Assembly: GCF_020509005.1 (NCBI RefSeq)
Contig: NC_063016.1
Coordinates: 186,001-250,000, forward strand
Direction of reading: 5' to 3'
DNA length: 64,000 bases
Source: Fulvia fulva
Taxonomy: Eukaryota > Ascomycota > Dothideomycetes > Mycosphaerellales > Mycosphaerellaceae
How positions within the stretch are numbered: the stretch's first letter is position 1; each line of letters begins with the position of its first letter. Of the stretch, positions 9,759-20,832 are shown one piece after another. Below the pieces are notes generated by a model. The model searched no databases, had not been told where the DNA came from, and was given only the letters and a program-made list of their open reading frames with translations. A program made the translations under genes and the position numbers.

Positions 9759-11821
9759 ATGGACGACAAGATCCGCGCGCTTACAAAGGGCATGTCGAAT
9801 GTTCGCATCGTAGACATAACGAACCAAGAGCAACTCATACACGCCATCAACAGCAATCCTCCGATAGCTCCGAACCTCCGAGGCCATCACAAACCGTTCT
9901 CTCCCGAAAGCGAACTGGCCCCGGTCTATGTCAATGAGATGCAGCAGGACTATCGACATGTAGGCAAAGAGGTGATTGTCAAGATCGTTGAGATCGAGCG
10001 CAAGAACGGTGTCATGCTCACCTGCATTGCTCCGGATGGACTCGAAGATAGGAAGATCCTGGTCTGGTCCTTGTTTCTGCGACCACTCGGCCATGAGCTT
10101 CAGGCAGGAATGTTACTGTCTTTGCGTGAGCCCTACTTTGGCCAATGTCCTTCAGGCGAGCTAGCAATATGTGTACACCATCCTAGTGATTGCGAGATCA
10201 TGACGGAAGAGTCGGTCAAAGATCAATCACCTCACAGCTACAATACATGGTCGAGCTCGAAGGGATCGCGCGGTTCTGCAAGTATGCCTATCTCCATCAT
10301 GCCGCGACTCTGTGGCATTGAGATTCGTTCTAGGTACGTAGCGAAGGTCTGATGTATCGAATTGTGGACTGTGGCGCACATCAATACAGCAGCCAATACA
10401 TTGCCGCTATCTCCGCAGGACATCTAGCTAACTTCTGCTTCTCGGCAGTCCACTCGGCGGTCGTGGCATGTTTGCGACCCAAGCTCTTACCTCTGGCGAC
10501 CTCTTGCTGTGTGAAAAGCCTCTAGCTCTGTATACCGGAGCTGAAACTTCAGCATACGCCACCAGCATCAACGACATTTTGTCTGGCAAGCTCATCAACC
10601 CACGAAAGCTCGCCCTCTTACAGCATCTTGTCGACAAGGTCGGCCCAAACGAATTGCTTCGCAAGAAGTTCTTCGACCTGTACGCAGGCTCCTTCACCAC
10701 TGACCCCGACCTCTCCGCGGCCGGTCCAGACGTGTTTAATACATACACTGCCCTCTCGATAATCCAGCACAACGCACACACCATATTTCCCGGTAACACA
10801 TCCGACCACCACAACATGGCTAACAAGCCAGCGAGCGAAACGAAGCTGTCCCCAACAGATCAGCGACCAGGTATATGGCTCGAAGCATCCAGGATGAACC
10901 ACAGCTGTCTACCCAACGCATCCTGGTCCTGGATCGGGGATATGTTCGTCGCTCGTGCGAATCGCGATTTTGCGCAGGATGAAGAAATCACGGTTGCTTA
11001 TGTGCCCAGCGCGTATCCGCCGGAGAAGAGGAAGAACATACTGCAAGCTGCGAATGGGTTCGAGTGCCGCTGCGAGCTGTGTGTCGCGGATAGTACCGCT
11101 GTGAGGCCTGAGGGTGCACAAGAAGGTATGTAAAACTCACGTAGGGTGCGTCCAGCATTGCTAACATACTGGTCTCTCGGTAGCAATGGCCAAAGCTCAG
11201 CATTTGCAACGTCTAACAGCCAACAACGACTCTCGCACTGCAGCGAAACTTGCAACAACCCTCGTTCGGGACGCCCTTCCATACTATCCGCTGGATACCT
11301 ACGCGAATCTCCCATGTCCACAACTCGCCGAGCCATTATTCCAGCTGGGCAAGCTTCTCATGCATACGCTCTCCACAGACAAGCCAGACGACCCTGTCTT
11401 CATACAAGCCCGCGACTGCTTCGAAGCATGCCTAGAGATTGGCCTGGGCTACAAAATCGTCCATTATCAGAGCTACTACGATCTTCTGGCTATACAAAAC
11501 AGCCAACCAAGACCTGTTGGGATCTTAGCATTGATGGCGCTGGCAGAACTTCACTTCCTTCTTCAAAGCAAGCATGGTATCCCTGCCTGTGTCTCGCTGA
11601 AGGTCTGCGCAAAGAAGATGTACGGGATTTGCTATGGCGAGGATAGGACTTTCGCGAATCAGCACCAGTATTATGGCTGCAAGGATGTTGAGCCTGAGGT
11701 TCGAGGGCCGCACGGGAGCAAGGGCAAGTTTTGGGTCGAGAGATTGAAGGAGGCTAAGGAGATGGCGAAGAAGGAGGGCCTTGAGAAGAGAGCTTGGCCG
11801 AAGTGGTTGGCGGAATCGTGA
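9759..11821 (+). CDS. SET domain protein (SMYD-like)
   Basis: Exons 9759-10333, 10449-11125 and 11184-11821 sum to exactly 630 codons (629 residues). The SET fold starts at the first junction: IEIRSSPLGGRGMFAT, then a long insert, SRMNHSCLPNASW (the NHSC motif binding S-adenosylmethionine), EEITVAYV, and a post-SET zinc cluster FECRCELC. This order (split SET with Cys-rich post-SET and helical C-terminus) matches fungal SMYD-like proteins. The N-terminal 190 residues are not catalytic and contain no recognised domain. The C-terminal 200 residues are helical, TPR-like. Probable protein lysine methyltransferase, substrate unknown. Introns are 115 and 58 nt. Confidence 0.88.
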
Positions 11822-12186
11822 ATGATTTGCTTGGCTGTCACTTTACGCTGGCTGGATGTACCACCAAGCAGCAGTTGGGTGTTCATTTTGGCAAGGACTT
11901 TTGAGCTGGTCCCTGCTTCACGTCTCGTACGCCATTGAGTATCAGACACTGAGTCCATGGCATTACATACCCAATCTTCTGGCACCATGTCGGACTTGGA
12001 AAAGGGCCTGCCCTCGTACGTGTGCCCAGCCAAACCCCTTCCAGCCTTCGCAGTGTCAGCAATTGCTCCACACCTTCCCTCAAACCATGCTCGACAGTGT
12101 GGTCTATGGCGACGTCATGTAGATATAGGAAGTCTGGAGTCTGTACCATCCATATCTCGTATCATCGTCATAGGCCTCGGTGCTGC

Positions 12187-13405
12187 TCATGTCTGACCAA
12201 GCGCCTCCCTCCTCGAGACCGACTTCGGATCGTAGTACGGCTTCTCACCCAGACTCACGACTCGATTCCCCTGCCTGCTGCCATAGTAATCACTGCAAAA
12301 GAAGTCAGCTCCGCTCGGCCTGCACTCATCGTCCTGATGGTGCACTACTTACTTCGTAGCAGTATGAAACGCACTCCTATTATCCCAAATCGCCACATCA
12401 TTCTCACCCCACCGGAACCGGACTTGAAGGTCGTGATTATTCGCGATGAGCTGGAGGAAGTAGTCTTTGAGAATCTCGCTCTCTCGCGGCGTCACACCAT
12501 CGATCCAACCATCCTTCAGCTGGCCTGCTGCGCCGTACAGACTCTTCCAGCCGGTGACAGGGTTCGTTCGCACGACTGGATGGCTCGCCTCGAAGTCTAG
12601 CCCAACATTCTCAGGCGCACCACGCTCCCCATCGAAGAGTTTTAAATTGTGTTTCCGCGCTGTGTTGAGGAACTCAAGTGTGTGGTGCGTAGCCGTCAAA
12701 CCCTCCGCGAGAGTTTTGAAAGCTGGCGAGAGGCGGTCGTAAGCTTCATACCCACTGGCCCACAACGTATCGCCACCTGCATCCTCGGGGACCTCTGTGA
12801 TCTTGAGAATCGCGTAGTCGCTGGGAATAGGTTCGAAGGAGATGTCGGCGTGCCAGCCTCCAGATGCGAGGTAAGGTGATGCAGCTTTGTACTTTGCTGC
12901 GTCGTGTTGGCGATTCTGCACGGAGGAGATGATGGAGATTTCGTCATCTGCGTGGCCGTGCTCGTCGATTTTGAGGCCGCGGGAGGCGTTGAAGAGGGCG
13001 TGTTTGTGGAGTTTGGAGGTTGATGGTTTGCCGGTCAGTTCGCCTAGTTTTTGGCCTAGGATCTTTTGGTCGTCAATGTTGAGATTTTGGTTTCGGAGGA
13101 AGACGACGCCGCGTTGAGAGACTGGGGAGGAGGTCAGTATTGCGACAGAGCGGCTCATGACTGGAGCGCGTACCCAAAATTGCAAGATCACGAATCTTGC
13201 TGTCATCGCCGAGGATGTCGCTGAGTTGTAGATCAGGGAGTTCTCTACCAATGACATTGGTCGGATCGAATGACTTGTAGTGATCTAGCGAGCCCGAATA
13301 GATCAATGGTGCCTTTGGCTGTACATAGGAAGCCGATTTCTTCACCCCGTTATGGAACGGTAAGGTAGTCGAGGGACGCTCTGGTAACACCGCTGCTGGT
13401 GCCAT
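12187..13405 (-). CDS. TauD/TfdA-family 2-oxoglutarate dioxygenase, probable C-terminal frameshift
   Basis: Exons 13405-13174, 13121-12353 and from 12292, with clean introns of 52 and 60 nt (phases 1 and 2). The fold is that of fungal sulfonate/taurine dioxygenases: the HxD iron ligands are in GGWHADISF (His168, Asp170) and the distal His in NRSAFHTAT (His330). After exon 3 opens (DYYGSRG) the frame stops at 12259. A one-base shift in the plus-strand C run at 12268-12271 would reopen it into RVVSLGEKPYYDP and run to a stop at 12187, restoring the family's usual C-terminus with its Arg. Either the gene is a fresh pseudogene or one base is missing from the assembly. Expected role: Fe(II)/2-oxoglutarate oxidation of a sulfonate or similar substrate in the cytosol. 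Confidence 0.8.
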
Positions 13406-13893
13406 GATCGCGGTGATACGCTGTCGATTGTCCTATTGGTTGCAGCGGTGGTGTGTTGCAGTAGCGAATAGTAGGAAGTACCAGGTACCTTTAAGTACTG
13501 TACCTTCATCACGCAAGGCAGGCAACGATGAGCCAATGCCGTGATCTTATGGCGCCATCGCTTGCTATCAGATATGCGGTCTGGCGCATGTCACGGCTCC
13601 TCGTTTCACTTCATCGTGATGATATCAGTTCCCCAGATTGCACCATCGACGGGTATTTCGGTTGTCAGCGCCGAATCTGGGGCAGCCTGATCAAATTTCC
13701 TTAAGAGCACTCCTTTGTTCGAAGCTGAATATAGTTTAGCCAGGAAACTTGGCCAAGTATAAAAGGCCCTCTTGGGCAGTACCCACGGCTATGAATGATT
13801 TGTAAATGCAATCTTGCAATTTGAAGTCCTCTGAAGGTCCTCCACGCCTCAACTCCCAACCCCTCGCTAAGCAGACCCAGATGAAATCACCGA

Positions 13894-15517
13894 TTAGTGT
13901 GCCTCCGATGCTAGAAATACGCTGTTGGTGATCAAGCAAGTCACCATGACCACAATGCCATAAATTGCAATGGCCAAACTCATCTTTCGCAAAAGTCCAT
14001 TCTGCCACCGTGGAGCACTCGTCGAAATGCCTTCATCGTTACTGGACTCCTCGTCGTCTTCGTCCTTGAGAAGCCGTTGATGGTGCGGTGAATCTGGAGC
14101 GCTAATCTTGTAGTAGAACAAGCCCGGAAGAATGAACGATATCGCGGTAGAACCAGTGCTGCCCACATACGCCAAGACCTTGTCCAGACTGCTCACGGTC
14201 ATGGCCACTATGTAGCTGAGGATGATGATCAGAGTGGTAAGGATGGCGAATCGCAGCTCGCTCATCTCCTCTGGTTTTCGGCTGATCGGCACCTTGGAAG
14301 GCCCACCGAGCAATGAGTTCCTGCTAGGGGATCCGCGAGATGATGCTGCAGGCGTTAGCTCCGCATTTCTCCTCGTTGCTGGACGCCACTTCGTTACTGC
14401 ATCAAGAGATGCACGGCATGGATGGACCTGCAGAGGATAGCTGAACATGACCAATACGACGATCGCAGCTCGGCCGACAGTGGAAGCGACAGATGGCGTG
14501 TATTGCGACACGATGTTTCCGACAACATTGTCGCCGAAGGAAAGGTAGCCTGTAATTGCTACCAGAACGTAGATTGATGCTGCGGAGCCGATGGAGGCGC
14601 CAACGACTGCGGTTGTCCGTGCTGGGCTGGCATCCTTGATCTCGTTCAAGATAGAGAACATCTGCGATCGGTAAGCAGGACGCATGTCATGAAGTGAGAA
14701 GCGAGCTTACATTCTGATGACATGTGTATGCGAACACGATGACCGGGAACGAAGATAACGTTGGCACTACCCCTTTCCACTCGAGCACACTGACCGGTCC
14801 TTTCTGTGGAAGGGTGTCGCCAGTCGAGAAGTGATATACTACGAGGACCACGAGATAGGCGATCGAGACCAGAGCAACGATGGAAGTGTACCGCAAGCTG
14901 TCCAGCTTGCGCAAGAAAGAAAGTGGTATCACAATCAGCCTGTTTGATCAAGTCAGCACTTCTCTTTTCTATCCCAAAGATATTCTGTAGACTCACATGA
15001 ACGCCGTGACCCAGAAATGCCTGTCAACCAAATACTGCGCACCCGTCTCGTCAATATCCTTGGCGAACCCCCTCACGACACCTGGCATGAGATCGCCAAT
15101 GATGATCAAGTACGACACGCCTACTCCGAAACACTTGACTGTGATAGCCGCATCGAATAGCACAGCAGCATTCGGGTACGTGATTTGCGAAAGCGCAAAG
15201 AAACTGCTCCCTCCCCTGTCCAGATATCTCGCACATTTTGTCTGCAGGTACAGCCCGAATCCTGACGTGAGACCAGCCCAAAGTATCACGAAAGTGCCCA
15301 GCGTGATGCCCATATTTGACATGGCATGGGGCATGGCCAGTACTCCTGCCCCCACGATGGTGTTCACCAGGTTTATGACGGAAGAGGCCCATGATGCGTT
15401 TCCTCCCATGCCGTTGTGCTTGCTATGCCGTGATCGCCGCGATTGTGATGCAGTGGGCGCGGGTCGTGAACTGCCATGTTCGCTCGGGATGCTCGTGATG
15501 GCTGCGTATTGCGCCAT
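13894..15517 (-). CDS. Vacuolar amino-acid transporter, AAAP family (AVT-like)
   Basis: Exons 15517-14997, 14939-14711 and 14661-13894 (introns 57 and 49 nt) encode 505 residues. After a polar N-terminus of about 40 residues comes the family's first membrane segment, SWASSVINLVNTIVGAGVLAMP, the substrate-binding unwound TM1 of SLC38/AVT proteins. About ten further hydrophobic segments follow, with a long Ser/Pro-rich cytosolic loop (around residues 330-380) before TM9. The AGVLAMPHAMSNMG pattern fits the yeast Avt5/6/7 branch that exports amino acids from the vacuole; the exact member cannot be set by eye. The gene ends about 490 bp from the dioxygenase start, with nothing visible between. 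Confidence 0.88.
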
Positions 15518-18150
15518 GGTTTAGTCGCGGCCTCGAGGGTGAATCACGCCAGTATCAGCATCGAGGAGGATGTCTCGGTCGCAACAATCGCCGTGGTGTC
15601 GTTTCGCGGGGGTACGATCCAAAACTTGAGCGCGTCCAAGAGAAGGTATGGTCGCGTGATGTGGGTGAATGTGTTTGTAGCGCCAGGTGGTGTTTGAAGA
15701 GGAACAAGATGACATGTGCGCACGCAAATGCCATGTGGAGCACCTGGAGCAAGGGTCTTCCCACCGGCGGTTGTTGCCGCCTGCCGAGAGTGGTAAACTC
15801 AAACAGAAACACTTCACACCTTCACCTCACGCGCTAGTTCTATCGGGAGCGATCTCTGGCGCACGATAAGGACAAAGATCTTGTCTGGAACGCTTGGAAT
15901 CTCGCACACAATGTGAGGTGCGGACAATACATTTGGTCAACATTACGTTGACTGCCACATCGGACAGCGATAGAGGCAACGACAATCAACTGTCAGGACT
16001 GGTGCTTGCCCTGTGCTGAAAGGAGACGAGATCGAAGTTCCCAGCTCGCTAATACTTGAAAGCTACGAATGTAGATCTTTCCCGAAGGCAACAGACCAAA
16101 TGCCCGGTGCACAGCAAATGCTCCAGTGTTCCGGACTATCGCACGCAATCTGCCGTGGACCATATCATGCTATTGAGACAAACGGTGTGAGTATTATGGA
16201 CGCAGCGATTGGTCTTCAAGAGGCTAAGAGAAGGTTGGCCTGGGCCGATACAAGAGACCCTGGGTGTCAGTCAGTCTTTCTGTAGTATTCTGTCCCACCA
16301 AGAGCACTCTCCGCCGGTCTCGTCATAATCGAACTCGTCATTTCTTCTATCGAGGCACACTACTTCGCCAGGTCAGCGTATGTTGCAGATGCTTTTCATC
16401 GTCGAGGTCCAGATCATATACTACGCCAAGGGAAGTCAATGCAAGCACCGTATTGACTGATTCCGACGATCCGCGCGGACCTCTCGCCGACTGACGCTGG
16501 ACCATCCTTACTCTCCTCGGAGCTTCATGCCGGGGCGTTGGAGCAGCTTTCCCCTTCATCCAGACTGACTAGACAGTGATTGACAATCTCTGGTATCAGA
16601 ACGTCGAATGCGACAAGAAGTTCCTCGTCACGACGGCTGTTGACAGGAATGCATGGACGTGGGAGAGCCTCGACTCGCAGGGTGAAAGCAATCTCGATAT
16701 GATGCACGAAGGCCTTCGACTTGCACACGAAACCCAGCCGGGCTTGAACATTTGAATGCATGAGGCTTCCCATCATTCCTGATTGATAATGCTTCTGGCT
16801 TGGCAAGCGCAGGAGCGTGGTTTGAGGATCGTGCTCCAAGATGCCGATCGAGGTTGTCTATTAAGCCATCAGCCCAGTGCGCAAGAGACCCTTCGCCACC
16901 AACTCCTCATGGCGTGCGCGGCATCTAGAAAGGCCAAGAGATGATTCCGGCTTCACTGGCAGACTTTAGCCAGCCTGCCTCCGCCTTGCAACGTGTGCGC
17001 CATGGATGACTGTGTGCAACCCACAGCCATCCTAGTTCCATTACCACACAGCAGCCACAACGTCGTCGAAGACATCCCAAACATGCGGTGCGAGACGTCC
17101 GTCGATGCCAGCATCCACGTGGAGTGAAACTGTCGCACCCACGACAGCCCTTATTGCAATATACCATGGCCAACGCAGCAGGCTAAGTGCAACGGCTGCG
17201 ATATTGCTTTACCGGGAAGCACCACGACCAGCGCCATTGATGGCAACCCACCCATTCGGTACGAAACATACAATCATGCTGGCATCCACGTGGTGTGGGA
17301 CTGTCACATCGAAAACATCCTTCATCGCAGGCTCACGAAGTGATCGACTGGTGGATCTTTGTTCTAGACGCCAGGATCAATCTGCCCGGGACCACACACT
17401 CGGGCGTGCGCTCTGGTTCCGGGTTGAGTACCGGGTCGTATGACCTTTGTCGTACGGACATCGCCTGCTCTGCTGGTTGAAGGACAACCATACAGCTGAA
17501 ACATGGCTCAGGTGTTTCACAGTACTATGCGGCGACACTCGGTACCTGAGCTAGCGCTGTGGGACTGCAGCTGCTCGGCTTTGCTTTGTTACGGTCGGCA
17601 TGGCCATGGGAGGCTTTGTGTGATAAGTCGAGCTGTGCAGCTGGCACATCCATGATCAAATCGCTGTTCAGTCTGTCGTCGCTCACCTCCGACGGGCATA
17701 TGCCACAAAAGGGTGCTTGAGCTCTGTTGACATCGGGTAGTGGATGTTGCAGCAGCCGAGAACTTGCCGACAAACCAGATTGCGCATGCAGACGATGTGC
17801 ATGTGCATACGTACCTGCCTAAAGCAAAGCGCGCCACACCTTGGTCGGCTGCAAGGATCCATGCGGTATAGACGAACGATATAGCAACAAAGCCCAATGC
17901 CGCTTCTTTGGGGTTTCTGCCGGAGAGGGGTGGTGTGTCGATGCAGCCAGGGTCTGATTGGGTGCCGCGGCTCTCTGCAGCTGGACTGCAATCAGACGAG
18001 CCAGCTTCGCATGTGTGCTGTTGCAATCGCTTGTGAGGTTTGCTGTCTTTCAGGATCTGGAATCAAGGTATATGAAGCAGCTTGCTAGCAGAGCCCTAGC
18101 CTGAGATTTTGATTCTTCAGCTTCCAGAAACTTACTACTAAACTGTCGCC
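15518..18150. other. Long intergenic stretch
   Basis: No gene I can defend. A plus-strand frame at about 16574-16755 (VECDKKFLVTTAVDR, ending LNI) has coding-like composition but no joinable exons, and the opposite strand is also open there. A short direct repeat lies at 17105-17309. The remainder shows only short frames on both strands. Confidence 0.45.
17105..17309 (+). repeat. Imperfect 34-bp direct repeat, 171 bp apart
   Basis: Copies at about 17105-17138 and 17276-17309 share the core GCATCCACGTGG and a following ACTGTC, with about six mismatches over 34 bases. The core includes the palindrome CACGTG (E-box). Could be a duplicated regulatory module or repeat remnant. No gene start is near. 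Confidence 0.5.
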
Positions 18151-18753
18151 ATGGAACTGCCAGCACTCCTTCTAAGCTTGGCCTCGCTCATTGCTCTGGT
18201 CAATGCCTCACCTATGCACTCGCAACACCAGAAGCGTGGCAGCAATCTCCTTGGCCAGGTCTACGCCTATGGCGGTGGTCTTTCTGGAGTGCCGATCTTC
18301 GTCAAAGACTCTGCTGCCTACATTGGCAATCTGTCCGAGACTGGTGCGAGCGGAACTTATGTGTCCTGTGAGTTGATCTGTCATAACAACGAGAAAGCCG
18401 CGTGCTGACGACGATAATCAGTCACCCAAGATGTCGATACACACTTGATCACCACACCCGTCGACTCAAGTGCGGAATTGACCGCATCATATCTCGCAAT
18501 CAACACCACCAACGGAGCACAAGACTCGGCAGTTTTGACAGAAGCAAGCGGCACTGCGGGCCTGACCACAACTGGTTTCTTCCTGTATGGCTCCCAAATG
18601 GCTTGGCTGTCGTCCGCCGGTATGCTGGAGACCAGTTGGTACATGTTACCAACAGATATGGAGAAAGTGTGGTCGCTCAATTGGAAGGCCGGTGGAAATC
18701 CGGCAGATGTTGCTGGGGCCAAAGTGGTTGTGCTGAAGGCCAAGCAGTCCTGA
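18151..18753 (+). CDS. Small secreted protein, effector-like candidate
   Basis: Exons 18151-18367 and 18422-18753 (54-nt intron, phase 1, CTGAC branch) encode 182 residues. A signal peptide (residues 1-20, ending VNASP) is followed by a possible Kex2 site (QKR) and a compact beta-rich domain: LGQVYAYGGGLSGVPIFVKD, IGNLSETGASGTYVSF, then GTAGLTTTGFFLYGS and MEKVWSLNWKAGG. No cysteines follow the signal. A secreted protein of unknown function, of the kind listed as wall or candidate effector proteins. The start has good context (GTCGCCATGG). Confidence 0.72.
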
Positions 18754-19416
18754 TCGAGCTGAGCATGGCTGGTCCATGTCCTTCCGTAGTATCGATAGTC
18801 TTACCGTACCTCAAGCCCACTGAATTGTATAGTGCACGCTGTCCTTTCGTGAACATCTCATGGCCAGAATCGTGGACTGGTCCAAACTTGCAACGGCACT
18901 CACTAATCGCCGCGCGAGCCGATTACTTCGCTCCTGCCGGAAACGGACGAGCAGCAGATATCAAGGACAAGATCAACATCCACTGCAAAGGTCGACTGGA
19001 TCTCAGGCGAGCTCGTATTCATATACAGTCGCATATCGCTTCGAGCGCAGTAAGCCGGACATGCTCCTGCTCCTGCTGTTGCTCCTGCCACGATGGGCGC
19101 GTCGCCCGTGGTCGCTGAGTTCTGAGGTGCATGGGTGCAGATATGGCGAGACGAGTGCACGGCGGGATTGATGCAGGCATGTATGGAAAGCGCTTTGTGG
19201 TAATGAACAGTAGTCCCGATGGAAGTCTTTTCCGCTGAAGCAGCACAAGTTGCACAACACAGCGATGCCGACGCCAAGCGAAGTGCCGAAGTGCCGACAT
19301 CGCTCAAGGTGAAATCTTATCAGATGATCTTGCATCAACGACTTCCCCTCCCTAAAACACACCACAACATCAACAAACCAAGAAGTTAGGAGAATAGGGA
19401 GCAGCCAGTTTTAGTT
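18754..19416. other. Intergenic
   Basis: Open frames occur on both strands but none has motif support or a sensible splice. I see no RNA gene. Confidence 0.4.
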
Positions 19417-20447
19417 ATGGCAACCCTTCCTACCATTCAACGACAAGATTCAGCCATATGTATGCCGGCCGTGGACGGACGAAAGCCAACATCGTTCACC
19501 TCACTCCCAGCAGAGCTCCGAATCCACATCCTGGAGCACGTCTTCACGGACAGCCATGCACAAGACGGCTTCTTGAACCATGGCGATTCTAGCGGCATAC
19601 ACCTGGGCGAAGACTACACCGCCGCCGCCGCCAAGCTCAACGTGCTTCTGACATGCCAGCAATCCTACCATGATGGCTGCTTGCTGGCGTTCAATCGGAC
19701 AAACTTCGTGGTCTCAAATATGTTCTTTGACATACCTGCAAGGCTATCTGTATTGCATCCGAAACAGATTGAGGCTATCCGGTCCCTTGCTTTCGTAAGT
19801 CAAACATCGCGGGTTGGCAGTGCCGCGACTCACACAGGCTATCTTTCAGGTTGCCGACAACAGACACTTCAAGAAGCTCCTCGGATGGGGTGAACATCCG
19901 TTCGGAATGTCCTCGCTTCAGCTTAATACTCTGACCATCGTGTTACATCGTTCAAGTCGCTGGCACTACCTCTTCGACTTCACCGCCGATATCGTCAAGT
20001 TGCTCCGCCAGCTGGAGGGCGTCAAGCGCTTCGTCATAGTCCGTAACGCGGCTCTTGTTAAAGGCAGCCTGAAGACGTGGTACAACCGTCTGGTAGCTCT
20101 CATTCTCAAGATCGACCATCAAGAACGATACGACAAGAAACCAGCAAACCCGGAGAAGACATGGTGGTCGTGGAGTTTTGATGAAGTCGCTCAGAGCATC
20201 ATCTTGGAAGCACGCCCGTCAAAGCCGACCATCGATGAGGAGTCGTACATGCAGCAAGTACTACCTCTGATGGAGGACTTGAAGTCGAGTATTGAAAGCG
20301 AAGAGTGGAACCCTGATCCGCGAAGCAGGTATATGTACTACTGATTCATGGCGTTGATTGCGATTCTGATGCTCATTGTTCCGCAGGCGCGTAGGGAGAC
20401 ACGTTCGCGGTAGATATGCCCCGGTGTGCAGATTGCTCTCGCCTTGA
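19417..20447 (+). CDS. 2EXR/F-box-like orphan protein
   Basis: Exon 1 is 19417-19794 and exon 2 starts at 19850 (55-nt intron, phase 0). The motif FTSLPAELRIHILEHVF near residue 28 and NVLLTCQQSYHDGCLLAFNRTNFV near residue 75 are the two landmarks of the fungal 2EXR/F-box-like class. Read straight through, the frame ends at 20344. A likelier third exon (20387-20447, after a 58-nt intron with a TTCCGCAG acceptor) gives 305 residues and a basic tail. The middle portion has LLRQLEGVKRFVIVRN, a leucine-rich strand-loop pattern common in this group. Function unknown. Confidence 0.7.
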
Positions 20448-20832
20448 TCACACTGTGCATGACTTTGATAATTGAGCCATTAGGTACTTCGGTCCGAAGC
20501 AGAAATCAGCGAATGTGGCCCGACCTTCGAGAAGGTGTACTAACCACATCTGCTTGGTTGAGCGAATCCTTAAGGCTTCATCAAATACGGAAGACGTCAA
20601 AAGGTGGCCTGACCGGTTTTCAGCTCTGGCTGAAGCCAGTAAGCAGCCCAAAGCTCGGCGTACAGGTGCCAAGGGTCCAGGCCTGGTGGCTTGTTCGAGC
20701 TGCTTTGGAAGCTTCGCACTTTACTCAGACGCCTACAGATATGTTTCGCTGCCGAATGGTAGTCACTTCGAATCCATTCACAGTCGTCAGAATCTTCGCT
20801 CAACAAGATTACTAAGATTGGACGACATAGAC

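Noticed and set aside
16525..16839. Minus-strand frame with coding-like stretch, and a plus-strand alternative at 16574-16755
   Set aside because: Both strands are open over the same bases and neither can be spliced to a start or joined to neighbours.
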